From contig WOGZ01000578.1 of the NCBI GenBank assembly GCA_009733775.1, positions 1 through 13,972 on the forward strand: a stretch of DNA of 13,972 bases, given 5' to 3'. Position numbers and translations under genes: made by a program. Below are positions 1 through 8,722 of the stretch, in pieces; positions within the stretch are counted from its first letter, which is position 1; each line of letters opens with the position of its first letter. The stretch comes from Alectoria sarmentosa. Lineage: Eukaryota; Ascomycota; Lecanoromycetes; Lecanorales; Parmeliaceae. The notes under the pieces are model-generated. The model saw only the letters and a list, made by a program, of their open reading frames with translations, ran no database searches and had not been told where the DNA came from.

Positions 1-129
1 TTTAACGATTTAATCGAAATTATAAATTTAACGTTTAATAATATAATAATACGTTATTAATTTAATGTTTTTTCGTAATAAATGTTAATACGAAAAAAAG
101 TTAACGTTTATTTGAAAATTCGTGAATTT

Positions 130-650
130 TAATCTTTTTTTCGAGGTTTATAAAATGTAAAAGATTTTCGACGAAATATATATCGTTAACGCGAATAATT
201 TTTTTCTTAATTAAATTATAAAAATAAAAAATGAATTCATTTTCGTAATATAAAAGAATACATTTTTCGCTTTTATTTATAATTTTTTTTTAAATTCGAT
301 TTGAAGCGTAAACGATAAAGTTAATAATATATAAATAAATAAAAAAATTACGATAATAAAAGATTTTAAAAAATGTAATAATAATGTTAATATTAAAAAA
401 ACGCATTATCAAATAAACAAATTAAGAAAATTTAATAAAATTGAAATTTAATAAAATTGAATATATTTTATTTATTAAAGTTTAATTAAATCGTTCGACG
501 ATTTTAATTATTTCGAAATAAATTATAATAATAAGTTTTTATTTAATATTCATTTAAACGAAATATTTAAAAAAGACTATATTAATATATTCGTCTTTAT
601 TATTAAAACGAATACGATAAATTCGATAATCGCGAGATTTTAAATAAATT
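130..650 (-). pseudogene. Ty1/Copia integrase relic, second half of core and C-terminal region
   Basis: This is the continuation of the pol relic at 646-1395, shifted by one frame. Seen on the minus strand in one frame: RFNNKDEY (610-587), matching the Copia RSDNGGEY block that carries the second catalytic Asp, here read as Asn; KIVERFN-stop-TL (about 505-476), matching the NGxxERxNRTL block that carries the catalytic Glu, which is retained; VYLIMRFF (418-395), matching the YLINRxP block; TFFKIFYYRNF (376-344), matching TPFExWxGxKP; KSEKCILL (274-251); and KIIRVNDIYFVEN (202-164), matching the familiar KIIxSRDVxFxE end of Copia integrase. The block order and spacing fit Copia integrase. Differences from the family are those expected of C-to-T and G-to-A change (P read as F, G as K, H as Y, stops for R, Q or W). 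Reverse transcriptase would lie left of base 1. Non-functional; recognition is strong, boundaries approximate. Confidence 0.85.
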
Positions 651-1395
651 TTAAAACGTAAAATATAATAAAAACTTTACTTTTATAACGAATATAATAA
701 ATTTCAAAATAATAAATAAAATTATTTTTAAACGTTATAAAATATTTATAATTAATAAAATTAATAATAATTAAAAATTTAATAAAATCGTTATAAACAA
801 ATTCGCTTAATAAAATATTAAACGTTATAAATTTATTATAGAAAATAATTTTTTGATAATTTATTATATAACAATCGCAATTATATTTTTTAATAATATT
901 TAAAAAAAAAATCATTTTTATAATAATATTAAAAAATTTATTAAGGTTTTATTAATTTAAATAATTTATACGAATATATTATAATTAATAAATCAAATTT
1001 AAAAAAACATTATAAACGATTAAAGTATTATTGTTTTTTTAAAAATTTAAAAAATAAATAAATCGCGATTTCGCGTATCGATTAACGTTATATTATATTA
1101 AATTAAAGTATAATCTTTTTTATAAAAAACGATTTTAATGTTAATATTTTAAAAGCTTTTCAATCGATAACAAATTAACGTTTATATTAAATACGTATAA
1201 AATATTAAAAATCGTTAAAATAACGCGTTTGTTATTAACATTATAATTAAAATTAATAATATCGTAAATAAAAGATTAAATTTTAACGTTTTTAATGTTT
1301 TTAATAAATCGAGATTAATTTTTATTATAAATAATAAATATTAAACGATTAATGAAAAAATAATAAATATAATTAAAGTTTATTATAACTCGAAT
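646..1395 (-). pseudogene. Ty1/Copia pol relic: protease, zinc-binding region, start of integrase core
   Basis: One minus-strand frame carries Copia pol landmarks in the right order. At 1386-1369 IINFNY stands where the protease has I(I/L)DSGC, its catalytic Asp now Asn. At 1206-1165 NILYVFNINVNLLS matches the NVLYVPDxxxNLLS segment between protease and integrase. At 981-961 stop-Y-I-R-I-N-Y stands for WHxRLGH. At 879-868 CDCY stands for the second Cys pair of the integrase zinc finger. An open segment (640-915, 91 codons from an ATG) contains VYNDFIKF for VYSDLIGP, so the first catalytic Asp (residue 43) survives, then KYFITFKNNF for the KYFxTFxDDF/Y block, and KSKVF. The ATG is internal to the domain, so this is not a real start. 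Stops lie at the W and Q positions expected from G-to-A and C-to-T change. A one-base frameshift between about 643 and 655 separates it from the rest of integrase. Confidence 0.87.
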
Positions 1396-1949
1396 ATCGA
1401 AATTCATAAATTTAATAAATAGTAAACTTTTATTTAAATCGAAGTTTGTTATCAAATTGATAACATTTTCGTTTTCGTTTTAATTTATTTAATCGATTGC
1501 ATTTAAAATGTTAAAATTATTCGAAATAAAATTCGAATAATTTTAATTATTTAATTCGTTTAAAAATGTTATATAAATATGAAAATAATCGTCTTTTTTT
1601 GAAATATACGTTATATTAACGATAATATATTTTTTTTAAAGCGAAAACGTTAAATAACGCTTTTTCGATACGTTTACGTTTAACATTTAAAATATTAATA
1701 TTTATATAAATAATATCGATTTGCATCTTTTTTTCTTTTTTTTCTTATTTATTTATAACTTTTCGAATTTTAAATAAAAAAATTTGATTTAACATTTAAT
1801 AAAAAATGTTTAAATTTGCGATTAACGATTTTATAAAATATAAATTTCGCGATTAATGAAATCAAAATCGTCGAAAGATTTTTGATAAATTATTTATTTT
1901 TATTATTGCGATGAGCGAGCATAATAACATTATCTTTTTTAATTATAAA

Positions 1950-2440
1950 TATGCGACGCTCTTCGTTTATTACGTTATAAATAATTAAATCGAAATTAAT
2001 TATATTTAAATTATAAAGCATATAAATTTAAAATAAATTATTATAAAAACATTATAAATTTCGTCGAATTTCTGAAAAAAAAAATTAAATAAAATAAGAT
2101 TTTAATAATAATAATAAAGTATTTAAATTAATAATTTCGATATTAATTTTATAAAAATCTTTTTCGTATTAATAAACGTTAAATTTAATTATCGATATTA
2201 AAAAAGATAAATAAAAAAATATAAGAGATTAATAATATTAACGAAAATAACGAAGACGAAAATTCTGAATTTACGATCGAAACGAATCGAAAATATCGTT
2301 TTAAAAAATGTCGTTTTAAGAAAACGTCGAAACGAATAAATTTAATAATAACTTTTAAACGTTTTCAAAAGAATTAATAAACGAGATTATTTATTTTTAA
2401 CGCGTAAATTAAAGCTTTTACTATCGTTTAACACGTTAAA
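1950..2440 (-). pseudogene. probable Copia gag relic
   Basis: Two fragments on the same strand as the pol relic and upstream of it look like a Copia-type gag. At 2431-2399 the frame reads LNDSKSFNLRV, like the N-terminal segment of such Gags (L-x-G/D-x-N-F/Y-x-x-W). At 2000-1953, in another frame, it reads INFDLIIYNVINEERR, like the conserved C-terminal segment ending in EExR. The two are about 155 codons apart, the usual distance. A Lys-rich stretch follows downstream (about 1725-1760 and 1640-1690), where a CCHC zinc knuckle would be expected, but I could not place the four ligands. The frames of the two fragments and of pol differ, so at least two indels or an original gag-pol shift must have occurred. 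The identification rests on position and short motifs and is tentative. Confidence 0.45.
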
Positions 2441-2598
2441 TAAATTTTTATTAATTTTAAAATCATTATCGCATAACGATAATATAAAAAAAATGAAAAA
2501 AATGTTTTATTAATCTTCGTTAAAGTCGTCGAGGTTTTTATCGATATCGATTAATTATTATTATTATGTTTCAAGATTTTATAATAATAACGAAAAAC

Positions 2599-2603
2599 GT
2601 TTA
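2599..2603. repeat. possible 5-bp target-site duplication, left copy (gttta)
   Basis: The five bases gttta directly left of the LTR-like repeat at 2604 recur at 4379-4383, directly right of the second LTR-like repeat. Five bases is the usual duplication length for LTR elements. The right edge of the repeats is uncertain by several bases, so a chance match in AT-rich DNA cannot be excluded. Confidence 0.45.
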
Positions 2604-2786
2604 TATTAAAAATTAATTTTTTATATAACGTACGTAAGATTAGCTTTAAAATTAGTCTTAAAATTAACTTTAAAATTAGTCGTATCTTAATATTATCTTG
2701 GCGAATAAGCTTAAAAACACGATTTTCTCATATTTTTTATATACTTAATTAACTCATATATAATATTTATTATATTTTTTTTAATA
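2604..2786. repeat. LTR-like direct repeat, left copy
   Basis: It aligns without gaps to 4196-4378 at a constant offset of 1592. My hand count gives 25 differences in 183 columns: 24 transitions and 1 transversion. Some sites keep C or G in this copy (for example acgt at 2632-2635 and agct at 2642-2645) where the other has T or A, so both copies were mutated independently. Its first bases are tatta where the right copy has TGTTG. Confidence 0.8.
2642..2680. repeat. 12-bp tandem repeat inside the left LTR-like repeat
   Basis: Three head-to-tail units close to ctttaaaattag lie here, differing by C/T or G/A and a little slippage. The same set is present in the right copy at about 4234-4272, so the expansion predates duplication of the repeats. 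Confidence 0.7.
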
Positions 2787-2983
2787 AATTATAAACTCGA
2801 TTTGTGACGATTAAAGAATAACATTTATTCTCGCACTTTTTATATATGAATATTTTATTAATAATAATTTAAAAATCATTATTATATTGCGATAGTTCGT
2901 TTTTTTTAACTCGTAACATTCGACGAATTAAATAATCGCAATTTAAATATAAAAAATATCGAATTAAATTTCTTTATATAAAA
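2787..2983. other. non-repetitive start of the element interior
   Basis: About 200 bp between the left LTR-like repeat and the first tandem array. It keeps a few non-CpG G/C bases (gtgacg near 2803-2808, ctcgcac near 2830) but contains no open frame of note. A tRNA primer-binding site would be expected in the first bases, but I cannot recognise one. A small inverted repeat (gaataa, cat, ttattc) lies near 2816-2830. Confidence 0.4.
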
Positions 2984-3590
2984 TATTTCGTCTCATATTA
3001 TTAAATATTTCATTTTTTTAAATTTTTTCGTATAAGATATTTTATTTTATATGATCGAATATTTCGTTTTTTTTAAATTTCTTCGTATAAAACATTTCAT
3101 TTTATATTATCGAATATTTAATTTCATTCGAGCATTTAATTTTATATTATTAAACATTTTATTTAAATTCTTTCGTATAAGATATTTCGTTTTATATTAT
3201 CGAACATTTTATTTTTTCAAGTTTTTTTATATAAAATATTTCGTTTTATATTATCGAATATTTTATTTTTTCAAAATTTTTTATATAAAACATTTCGTTT
3301 TATATTATTAAATATTTTATTTTTTTAAATTTCTTCGTATAAAGCATTTCGTTTTATATTATTAAGCATTTAATTTTATTTAAACATTTAATCTCTTTAT
3401 AAAAATACGAAGTTTTTTCGCATAAAGCAATTCGATTTCTTTATATAAATATTCAATCTTATTTTATCGAATATTCTCTTTTAAATACAATTATAAAATA
3501 TCAAATTAAATTTTTTTTATATAAAACATTTCGTTTTATATTATCGAATATCGTATTTTTTTAAATTCTTTTATACGAGCATTAAATTTC
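2984..3590. repeat. minisatellite array with a 54-bp period
   Basis: The motif (c/t)atttcgttttatatta and its variants start at 2984, 3038, 3093, 3183, 3237, 3291, 3345 and 3527. Four of the intervals are exactly 54 and one is 55; near 3133, 3367 and 3428 the array has partial units. Copies differ mostly by C/T and G/A. Because 54 bp is 18 codons, a plus-strand open frame at 3051-3311 (86 codons) encodes an 18-residue aromatic repeat such as YFVLYYRIFYFFKFFYIK. I read that frame as a by-product of the array, since it matches no family I know and lies inside a dead element. A coding origin before decay is possible but unsupported. Confidence 0.85.
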
Positions 3591-3599
3591 GAATTTAAT

Positions 3600-4125
3600 A
3601 AATTTTTTATAATAAAAAAAAGAAATGAATTTTTATTTTTTTATTAAACTTTTTATAATAAAAAAAAACATATTTTAAATTTATTAAACTTTTTATAAAT
3701 AAGAGAATTAAAATTTAAAGAATTTTTTAAAATAATATAAAAACACGCTTTTAATTAAGACATTAAATTTTAAATTATTATTAAATTTCTTTTATTATAA
3801 AAAAAAACAAATTTTTATATTAAGACAATTTTTTATATTATTAAAAGAAATAAATTTTTATTTCGAATTAAACTTTTCATATAAAGAGAATCACATTTTT
3901 AATTAAAATATTAAATTTTAAATTATTATTAAACTTTTCATATTATAAAGAAAAATAAATTTTTATATTAAAATAACTTTTCGTATTATAAAGAGAAACA
4001 AGTTTTTATATTCGAATAACTTTTCGTATTATTAAAAAAAGCAAATTCTTACATTAAAACGATATCTTTCAAATTTTTATTAAGCTTTTCGTATTATAAA
4101 GAGAAGAAAAGTTTTTATATTAAAA
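3600..4125. repeat. second, more degraded tandem array with about a 43-bp period
   Basis: Units resemble aacttttcgtattataaag followed by a purine-rich segment and tttttatatta. The C of aactttt falls at 3934, 3977 and 4020, intervals of exactly 43. More divergent units start near 3789, 3873 and 4085 at irregular spacing (61 and 65 bp on either side of the regular core). The unit is unrelated by eye to the 54-bp unit. No open frame persists through it. Confidence 0.75.
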
Positions 4126-4188
4126 TATCGTAACGTATCGCTATAAGAGAATATTAAAATAATTATATACGTTATCTTTTAACGTTAT

Positions 4189-4195
4189 AAGAAAA
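4189..4195 (+). promoter_or_regulatory. possible polypurine tract
   Basis: The seven bases aagaaaa end exactly where the right LTR-like repeat begins with TGTTG. In an LTR retroelement read on the plus strand this is where plus-strand DNA synthesis would be primed. A-rich sequence is common here, so the support is positional only. Confidence 0.35.
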
Positions 4196-4378
4196 TGTTG
4201 AAAATCAACCTTTTGCGTAACGTATATAAGATTAATTTTAAAATTAATTTTAAAATTAGTTTTAAAATTAGTCGTATTTTGATATTATCTTAACGAATAA
4301 GTTTAAAAACACGATTTTCTCGTATTTCTTATATACTTAATTAACTTATATATAATATTTATTATATATTTTTTAATA
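4196..4378. repeat. LTR-like direct repeat, right copy
   Basis: Partner of 2604-2786. It starts TGTTGAAAATCAACC, a short inverted repeat (gttga, aaa, tcaac) whose five G/C positions (two G, three C) all became A or T in the left copy. A TATA-like cgtatataag lies at 4221-4230, only about 26 bp inside the repeat. The final bases are ttttttaata, followed by gttta. Confidence 0.8.
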
Positions 4379-4383
4379 GTTTA
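4379..4383. repeat. possible 5-bp target-site duplication, right copy (gttta)
   Basis: Same five bases as at 2599-2603, immediately outside the right LTR-like repeat. Confidence 0.45.
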
Positions 4384-7300
4384 TATAAAATTAATAATAA
4401 ATTTTAACGATAATATTATAATAAATAAAAAGTAATAATATAAAAAATTTGATAAAAAATAATAATAAAAATTTAATTTAATTAAGATTATATTATATAT
4501 ATTATAAACGTGTAAATTTTTTTAAAAAATTCGCATTTTATTTATATTATTTAATTAAAAATTCGAATTTAAAATATTCGCTTCGACGATTATTATCGTA
4601 AAATTAAAATTAATTAAATTTTATAATTATAATAATAAAATGTTATTAATAACGAATAAAAAATTCGATAATAAAATTTTAATTTCTTTTTTCAAAAGAT
4701 TTTCAAATTTAAAATATTAAATTTAATATATAAAATTTGTTTTTTTTAATTTTAAATAAGTTTTTAAACGTTTATATGATAATAATATTAATTTAAAATT
4801 GTTTTATAAAATAATTAAATTAATAATAATGTTAATATTTAATTATTTATTTTAATTTTATTAACTCGACATATGATTAAAAATATAAATTATTAATTTA
4901 ATAAAATGTTATAAAAATAAAAACGCATTTTTTTTATTTAATATATTTTATATAAAAAAGTTAACAATGTTATAAAAGTTTTTTTTATAATTTAATCGCG
5001 CGCATAATTATATACGAGCTCGATTAAAAACGAATTATTTCGATTCGTCGAAAATAAAAAGATTTTCAATTTTCGAATTTTAAATCATAATCGTTTAAAT
5101 TCAAAAATCAATTTATAAATAAAAATTGTTTATTTTAAAAAAATTAATTAAATAAAGATTTTTATAATTAATTATTTTATTGCAATAAATATAAAATATT
5201 TAAAAACAATTATAATTATAATAATAAATAAATAAATTATATTTATAATAATCGTCGAATAAGTTCGAATTTATAATTTATGAAAATATAATATAAAATA
5301 TTTATTTATATTATTTTAAAAGTATTATAAAAAAATGCGATTTATATTATAAACGTAAAGCGTTCGTTACGTAATTTATTACGTAATTTAAATTTCGATA
5401 TATTTATTATTTTTATAAATTATAAAAAATAAACGTTGCGATTACGCGTTAAATTTATCGCAAATGCGAATTATATAATTCGTACGCGCGAATCGCAAAT
5501 ATTTATTTTTCGTTACTTTCGAACTTTTTCTCTTTTTAATATTTTATTATAAATTATAATAATGTTTTATTTCGTTTTTTAAATTTATAACGAACGCATA
5601 TTATATTTAATTTTTTCGCAAAACAATAACGTCTTTTTTAAAAATTTAATTTCTTTTTTTAATTTTTTATAATAATTGTTATAAATATAATTTTCGACAT
5701 TTCGCGTGCGTAATTAATGTATTTATAAAAAAAAATCGTTCGATTGCTCGTTATTTCGTTAGTTTTTTTTCGATTATAATTAAAAATATTTATTATCGAT
5801 GCATTTATCGTGTTTGAAAATATAAATCGCGTTTATATAATATTAAATTTGATAAAAATCATAATATATTAAAAATTGAAAAATGTGTTTAAAAAAATAT
5901 AAAAATTATATTTCGATAAATTTATATTTAAAATTACGCATATATAATGTATACGAAATAAAAATTAATTCGTTAAATAAATTTTTCTTCGTCGCGAAAT
6001 AATATTATATATAAATAATTTATAACGTTTTTATTTACGTTATTAGCGCACGATAAAACGCGATTTATAATTAAATTATTTTAATTATAAAAGTTTACGT
6101 TATTTCAAATTTTATATTAAAATATTCGATAAAATGTTTACGTAACATTATCGCGTAATAAATCGCTTTAATAATTCTCGAAAATTTAATTTAATTTCGT
6201 TTAAAATCGATAAAATAAAGATTTTTTAAAATATATTAAATGTTTTTATTAATATTTATAATATTATACGTTATTTAATAACTTTTTATACGTTTAAAGT
6301 TTGTTACGATAAAATAATATATTTTAAAGAAATTATCTCATTTAGAAATTTTAAGTGTATAAAACATTAATAAATAATAATAATTTATTCGTATTAATAA
6401 TATGAATTGCATAATAGCGCAGAAACGTCGTATAATAAATAATGTTATATTTTTTAAAACGTATATTAATATTTATTATTAAAATTGTTTTATTATTATT
6501 TAATTATTTAAAATATATTATTAATTATAAATTAATAAAAAGTCGATAAAGAGTTAATAAAGAGTTAATAAACATTTAATAAAAGATTACTTTTAAATAA
6601 TTTATGATTAATTGTAAGTTATATTATTATTAATTTAAAATTAATAAATTACGATAATATTTATATTTTTATAAACTTTTTTAAGTTCGATAAAATTATA
6701 AAATTATATATATTAATTTTTTATATAAAAAATTTCGAAAAAATCGAAAAATCGAAAAATAAATTATATAACGTTAATATTTTATAAAATATACGTTAAG
6801 CGAAATACTCGCTTTAATGCGAATTTTATTATATTTAATATATAATTTGAAAATTATTAATTAAATATATATTAATTATAAATATATAATAATGTAACAT
6901 TTTTACGAATAAATCAATAATGAATTATTAATAAAAAGTTAATAAAAAGTCGATTTTAATATAAAATTAATAATATTAATATATTTCATTTTCAAGTCGC
7001 GTGTTTTCTTTAAAATATATATTAATTTTAATTTTAAATTAATTTGTTTTCTCTCGATCGTTTAAATTTTTTATTTTTATTATTTTTAAACTTTTCGTTT
7101 GCGAGTTCGAGTAATTCGAGTAACGATTTTATTAAAATATAAAGCAAAATACTTAATTATATTGCATTAAAAGTATTACGAAAAAAAAAGTGATTTATAT
7201 ATAAGCGCATTAATGTGCGCACGTAATCGTTAAAATTTAACGTTATATAATTCGAATTTTAACACTTTTCTTTATTCGCATTTTTTTAAATTTAAATTTC

Positions 7301-8513
7301 GAGTTATAAAAATAAAATTAATATCAAATAACAAAAATGAATCATAGCGTCAAATTATAAGCGTGAAATTTTTTTATATTTTATTTATTATCTTTTATAT
7401 TTTTTAAAACATTTAAATTTTTAATATAAAATTTAAAATTCGCGATATTTAAAATCGAATAAAAATAATGAAAATTTAAAAAAATATCGAAATTTGAAAA
7501 CGAATATATTTTTTTAAATATATTCGTTACGATAATATATATATAAAAAAATCATTTTTCAACGAAAAATCCTTTTTTGATAAATTTATTTATAAATTAT
7601 TTAATATATATTAAAAATCGAATAATATATAATCGATAAATATATATAAAAACAAATTTTTCGATTAAACGAAATATTTCGAATTGTATACGCATATATA
7701 CGATCGATTATAAAATTTATAAAAATCGTTTTAAAAGATTAATATTTAATAATAATAATAATTAATAATTTATATATAAATTATAATCGATATATTACGA
7801 CGATAATAATGATAATAATAACGATAATAATAATTTAAAAAAATATATATAATAATTATAATAACGTTTAAAAGCATTTAAAAACATTTAAAAATTGTAT
7901 TATTAAAGAATTCTCGTAAATAATTAAGCAAATTTAACGATAATAATTTTTTAAATAATAATATAATTTTCAAATTTAAATCGCATATAAATATAAATCT
8001 TTCGAAAAAAAATCGCAAAGTCTGTAATTAAGTATAAAACTTCTTTATTAAAACGAAAATTAAAAATGAAATTTACGTTTTTATTAACTATAAAAGATTA
8101 TTAATAAAAAAACTCGTTTTAATTTAATATACGAAGAATTTTGAAATCGATAAATAAATAAATTATGCGATAATTAATTATAAAACGAAAACGTAAAAAA
8201 ATCGATATATAAAAAAACTTTTCGATTATATCGTTTATATTTCGAAAATTGTAAAAAAAATGTAACTTTCAAATTAATAATAAATATAATTTATATTTAT
8301 TTTAATTTATTTATAATACTTTTTATTAATAATTAAATACTTATTCAATTAATCGTCGATTTAAAATATAAATCGAAATAATTTATCTTAAATTAAATAT
8401 TCGAAAAACACGTTAATTTAATATAAGAAAATTTATATATTAAATTCTCGCTTATATAAGCGTTTTAAAAAAACAAAACGATTAATAAAAAAATAAAAAA
8501 GATAATTAAAATA
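4384..8513. other. gene-less RIP-eroded AT-rich DNA
   Basis: Roughly 4.1 kb in which I find no open frame, RNA gene or element I can name. CpG-rich islets such as 5440-5500, 5985-6190 and 7200-7230 probably mark old coding or repeat sequence, but trial translations gave nothing I recognise. Short structures include a perfect 16-bp palindrome, cgaattatataattcg, at 5467-5482; the direct octamer tcgcaaat at 5458 and 5493; a 9-bp duplication, ttcgagtaa, at 7106-7123; an inverted repeat around gcgcattaatgtgcgc at 7205-7220; and (gataataat)-type microsatellite sequence at 7800-7835. Confidence 0.6.
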
Positions 8514-8518
8514 AACTT

Positions 8519-8722
8519 TGTTATGAGCGTACTCTATATTCTTAATAGGGCTGACTTTTCTTTAACATCACATTTATTTAACATTACTCGATTGGGCTTA
8601 GCGTGGCTTAATAGAGACATTTATTCTCATATAAATGTCTTTTTTTTATATATATACTTTCTTTTCACTTAGTTGTTTTATTTAATACACTTATATAATA
8701 TAACTTTATATTAATTTTAACA
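8519..8722 (+). repeat. dispersed repeat, less-mutated copy (solo LTR-like or MITE-like)
   Basis: It aligns without gaps to 10386-10589 at a constant offset of 1867. By hand I count 41 differences in 204 columns: 37 transitions and 4 transversions. This copy begins TGTTA and ends TAACA, the inverted termini of an LTR. Including flanking bases, aactttgtta (8514-8523) and taacaaagtt (8718-8727) form a perfect 10-bp terminal inverted repeat, which would also suit a small inverted-repeat element. The flanking pentamers aactt and aagtt agree at four of five positions. It holds the only substantial non-CpG G/C in the window (for example ttgggcttagcgtggctta at 8592-8610). No coding capacity and no clear Pol III boxes. 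Which class it belongs to stays open. Confidence 0.75.
8615..8640 (+). other. 10-bp hairpin followed by a T-run inside the repeat
   Basis: agacatttat and ataaatgtct are perfect inverted arms around a six-base loop (tctcat), followed by seven T. In the other copy (10482-10507) the only arm change is C to T, which leaves a G-T pair in RNA. It could be a transcript-end or packaging structure of the element, or simply chance conservation. Confidence 0.5.

Larger units (their letters stand above)
2604..4378. mobile_element. short LTR-flanked element with a tandem-array interior (TRIM-like)
   Basis: Two 183-bp direct repeats (2604-2786 and 4196-4378) enclose 1409 bp without any recognisable gag or pol. 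The right copy begins TGTTG and the repeats end aata, which RIP would produce from aaca, so the ends fit TG...CA. The purine run aagaaaa lies immediately left of the second repeat, where a plus-strand element would have its polypurine tract. The five bases gttta flank both outer edges. The interior is mostly two tandem arrays. I infer a non-autonomous LTR retroelement. The alternative is that the left repeat is the 5' LTR of the minus-strand Copia relic, whose gag-like sequence starts about 170 bp to its left, and that the right repeat belongs to another copy. No primer-binding site is evident after 2786. Confidence 0.6.

Noticed and set aside
640..915. 91-codon minus-strand open frame as a stand-alone small protein
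   Set aside because: Its sequence is the middle of a Copia zinc-finger and integrase core, and the same frame continues upstream through stops to WHxRLGH and the protease. The ATG is internal, so it is part of a pseudogene.
2225..2370. Plus-strand open stretch with an acidic then basic composition (NENNEDENSEF... KKTSKR)
   Set aside because: About 49 codons without a known domain. The minus strand across the same bases fits a gag-like relic in line with the pol relic, so I prefer that reading.
3051..3311. 86-codon plus-strand open frame with an ATG
   Set aside because: It lies wholly within the 54-bp tandem array and encodes only the translated array. I treat it as a by-product, not a gene.
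2984..4125. CRISPR array
   Set aside because: The units are contiguous tandem repeats without unique spacers, and the context is fungal transposon DNA.
4980..5110. Possible coding relic around the CpG cluster cgcgcgcataa
   Set aside because: Frames on both strands were tried by hand and gave no recognisable domain pattern.
8615..8648. Bacterial intrinsic terminator (hairpin plus T-run)
   Set aside because: The shape fits, but the context is a eukaryotic repeat family with no adjacent gene, and T-runs are common at this composition.
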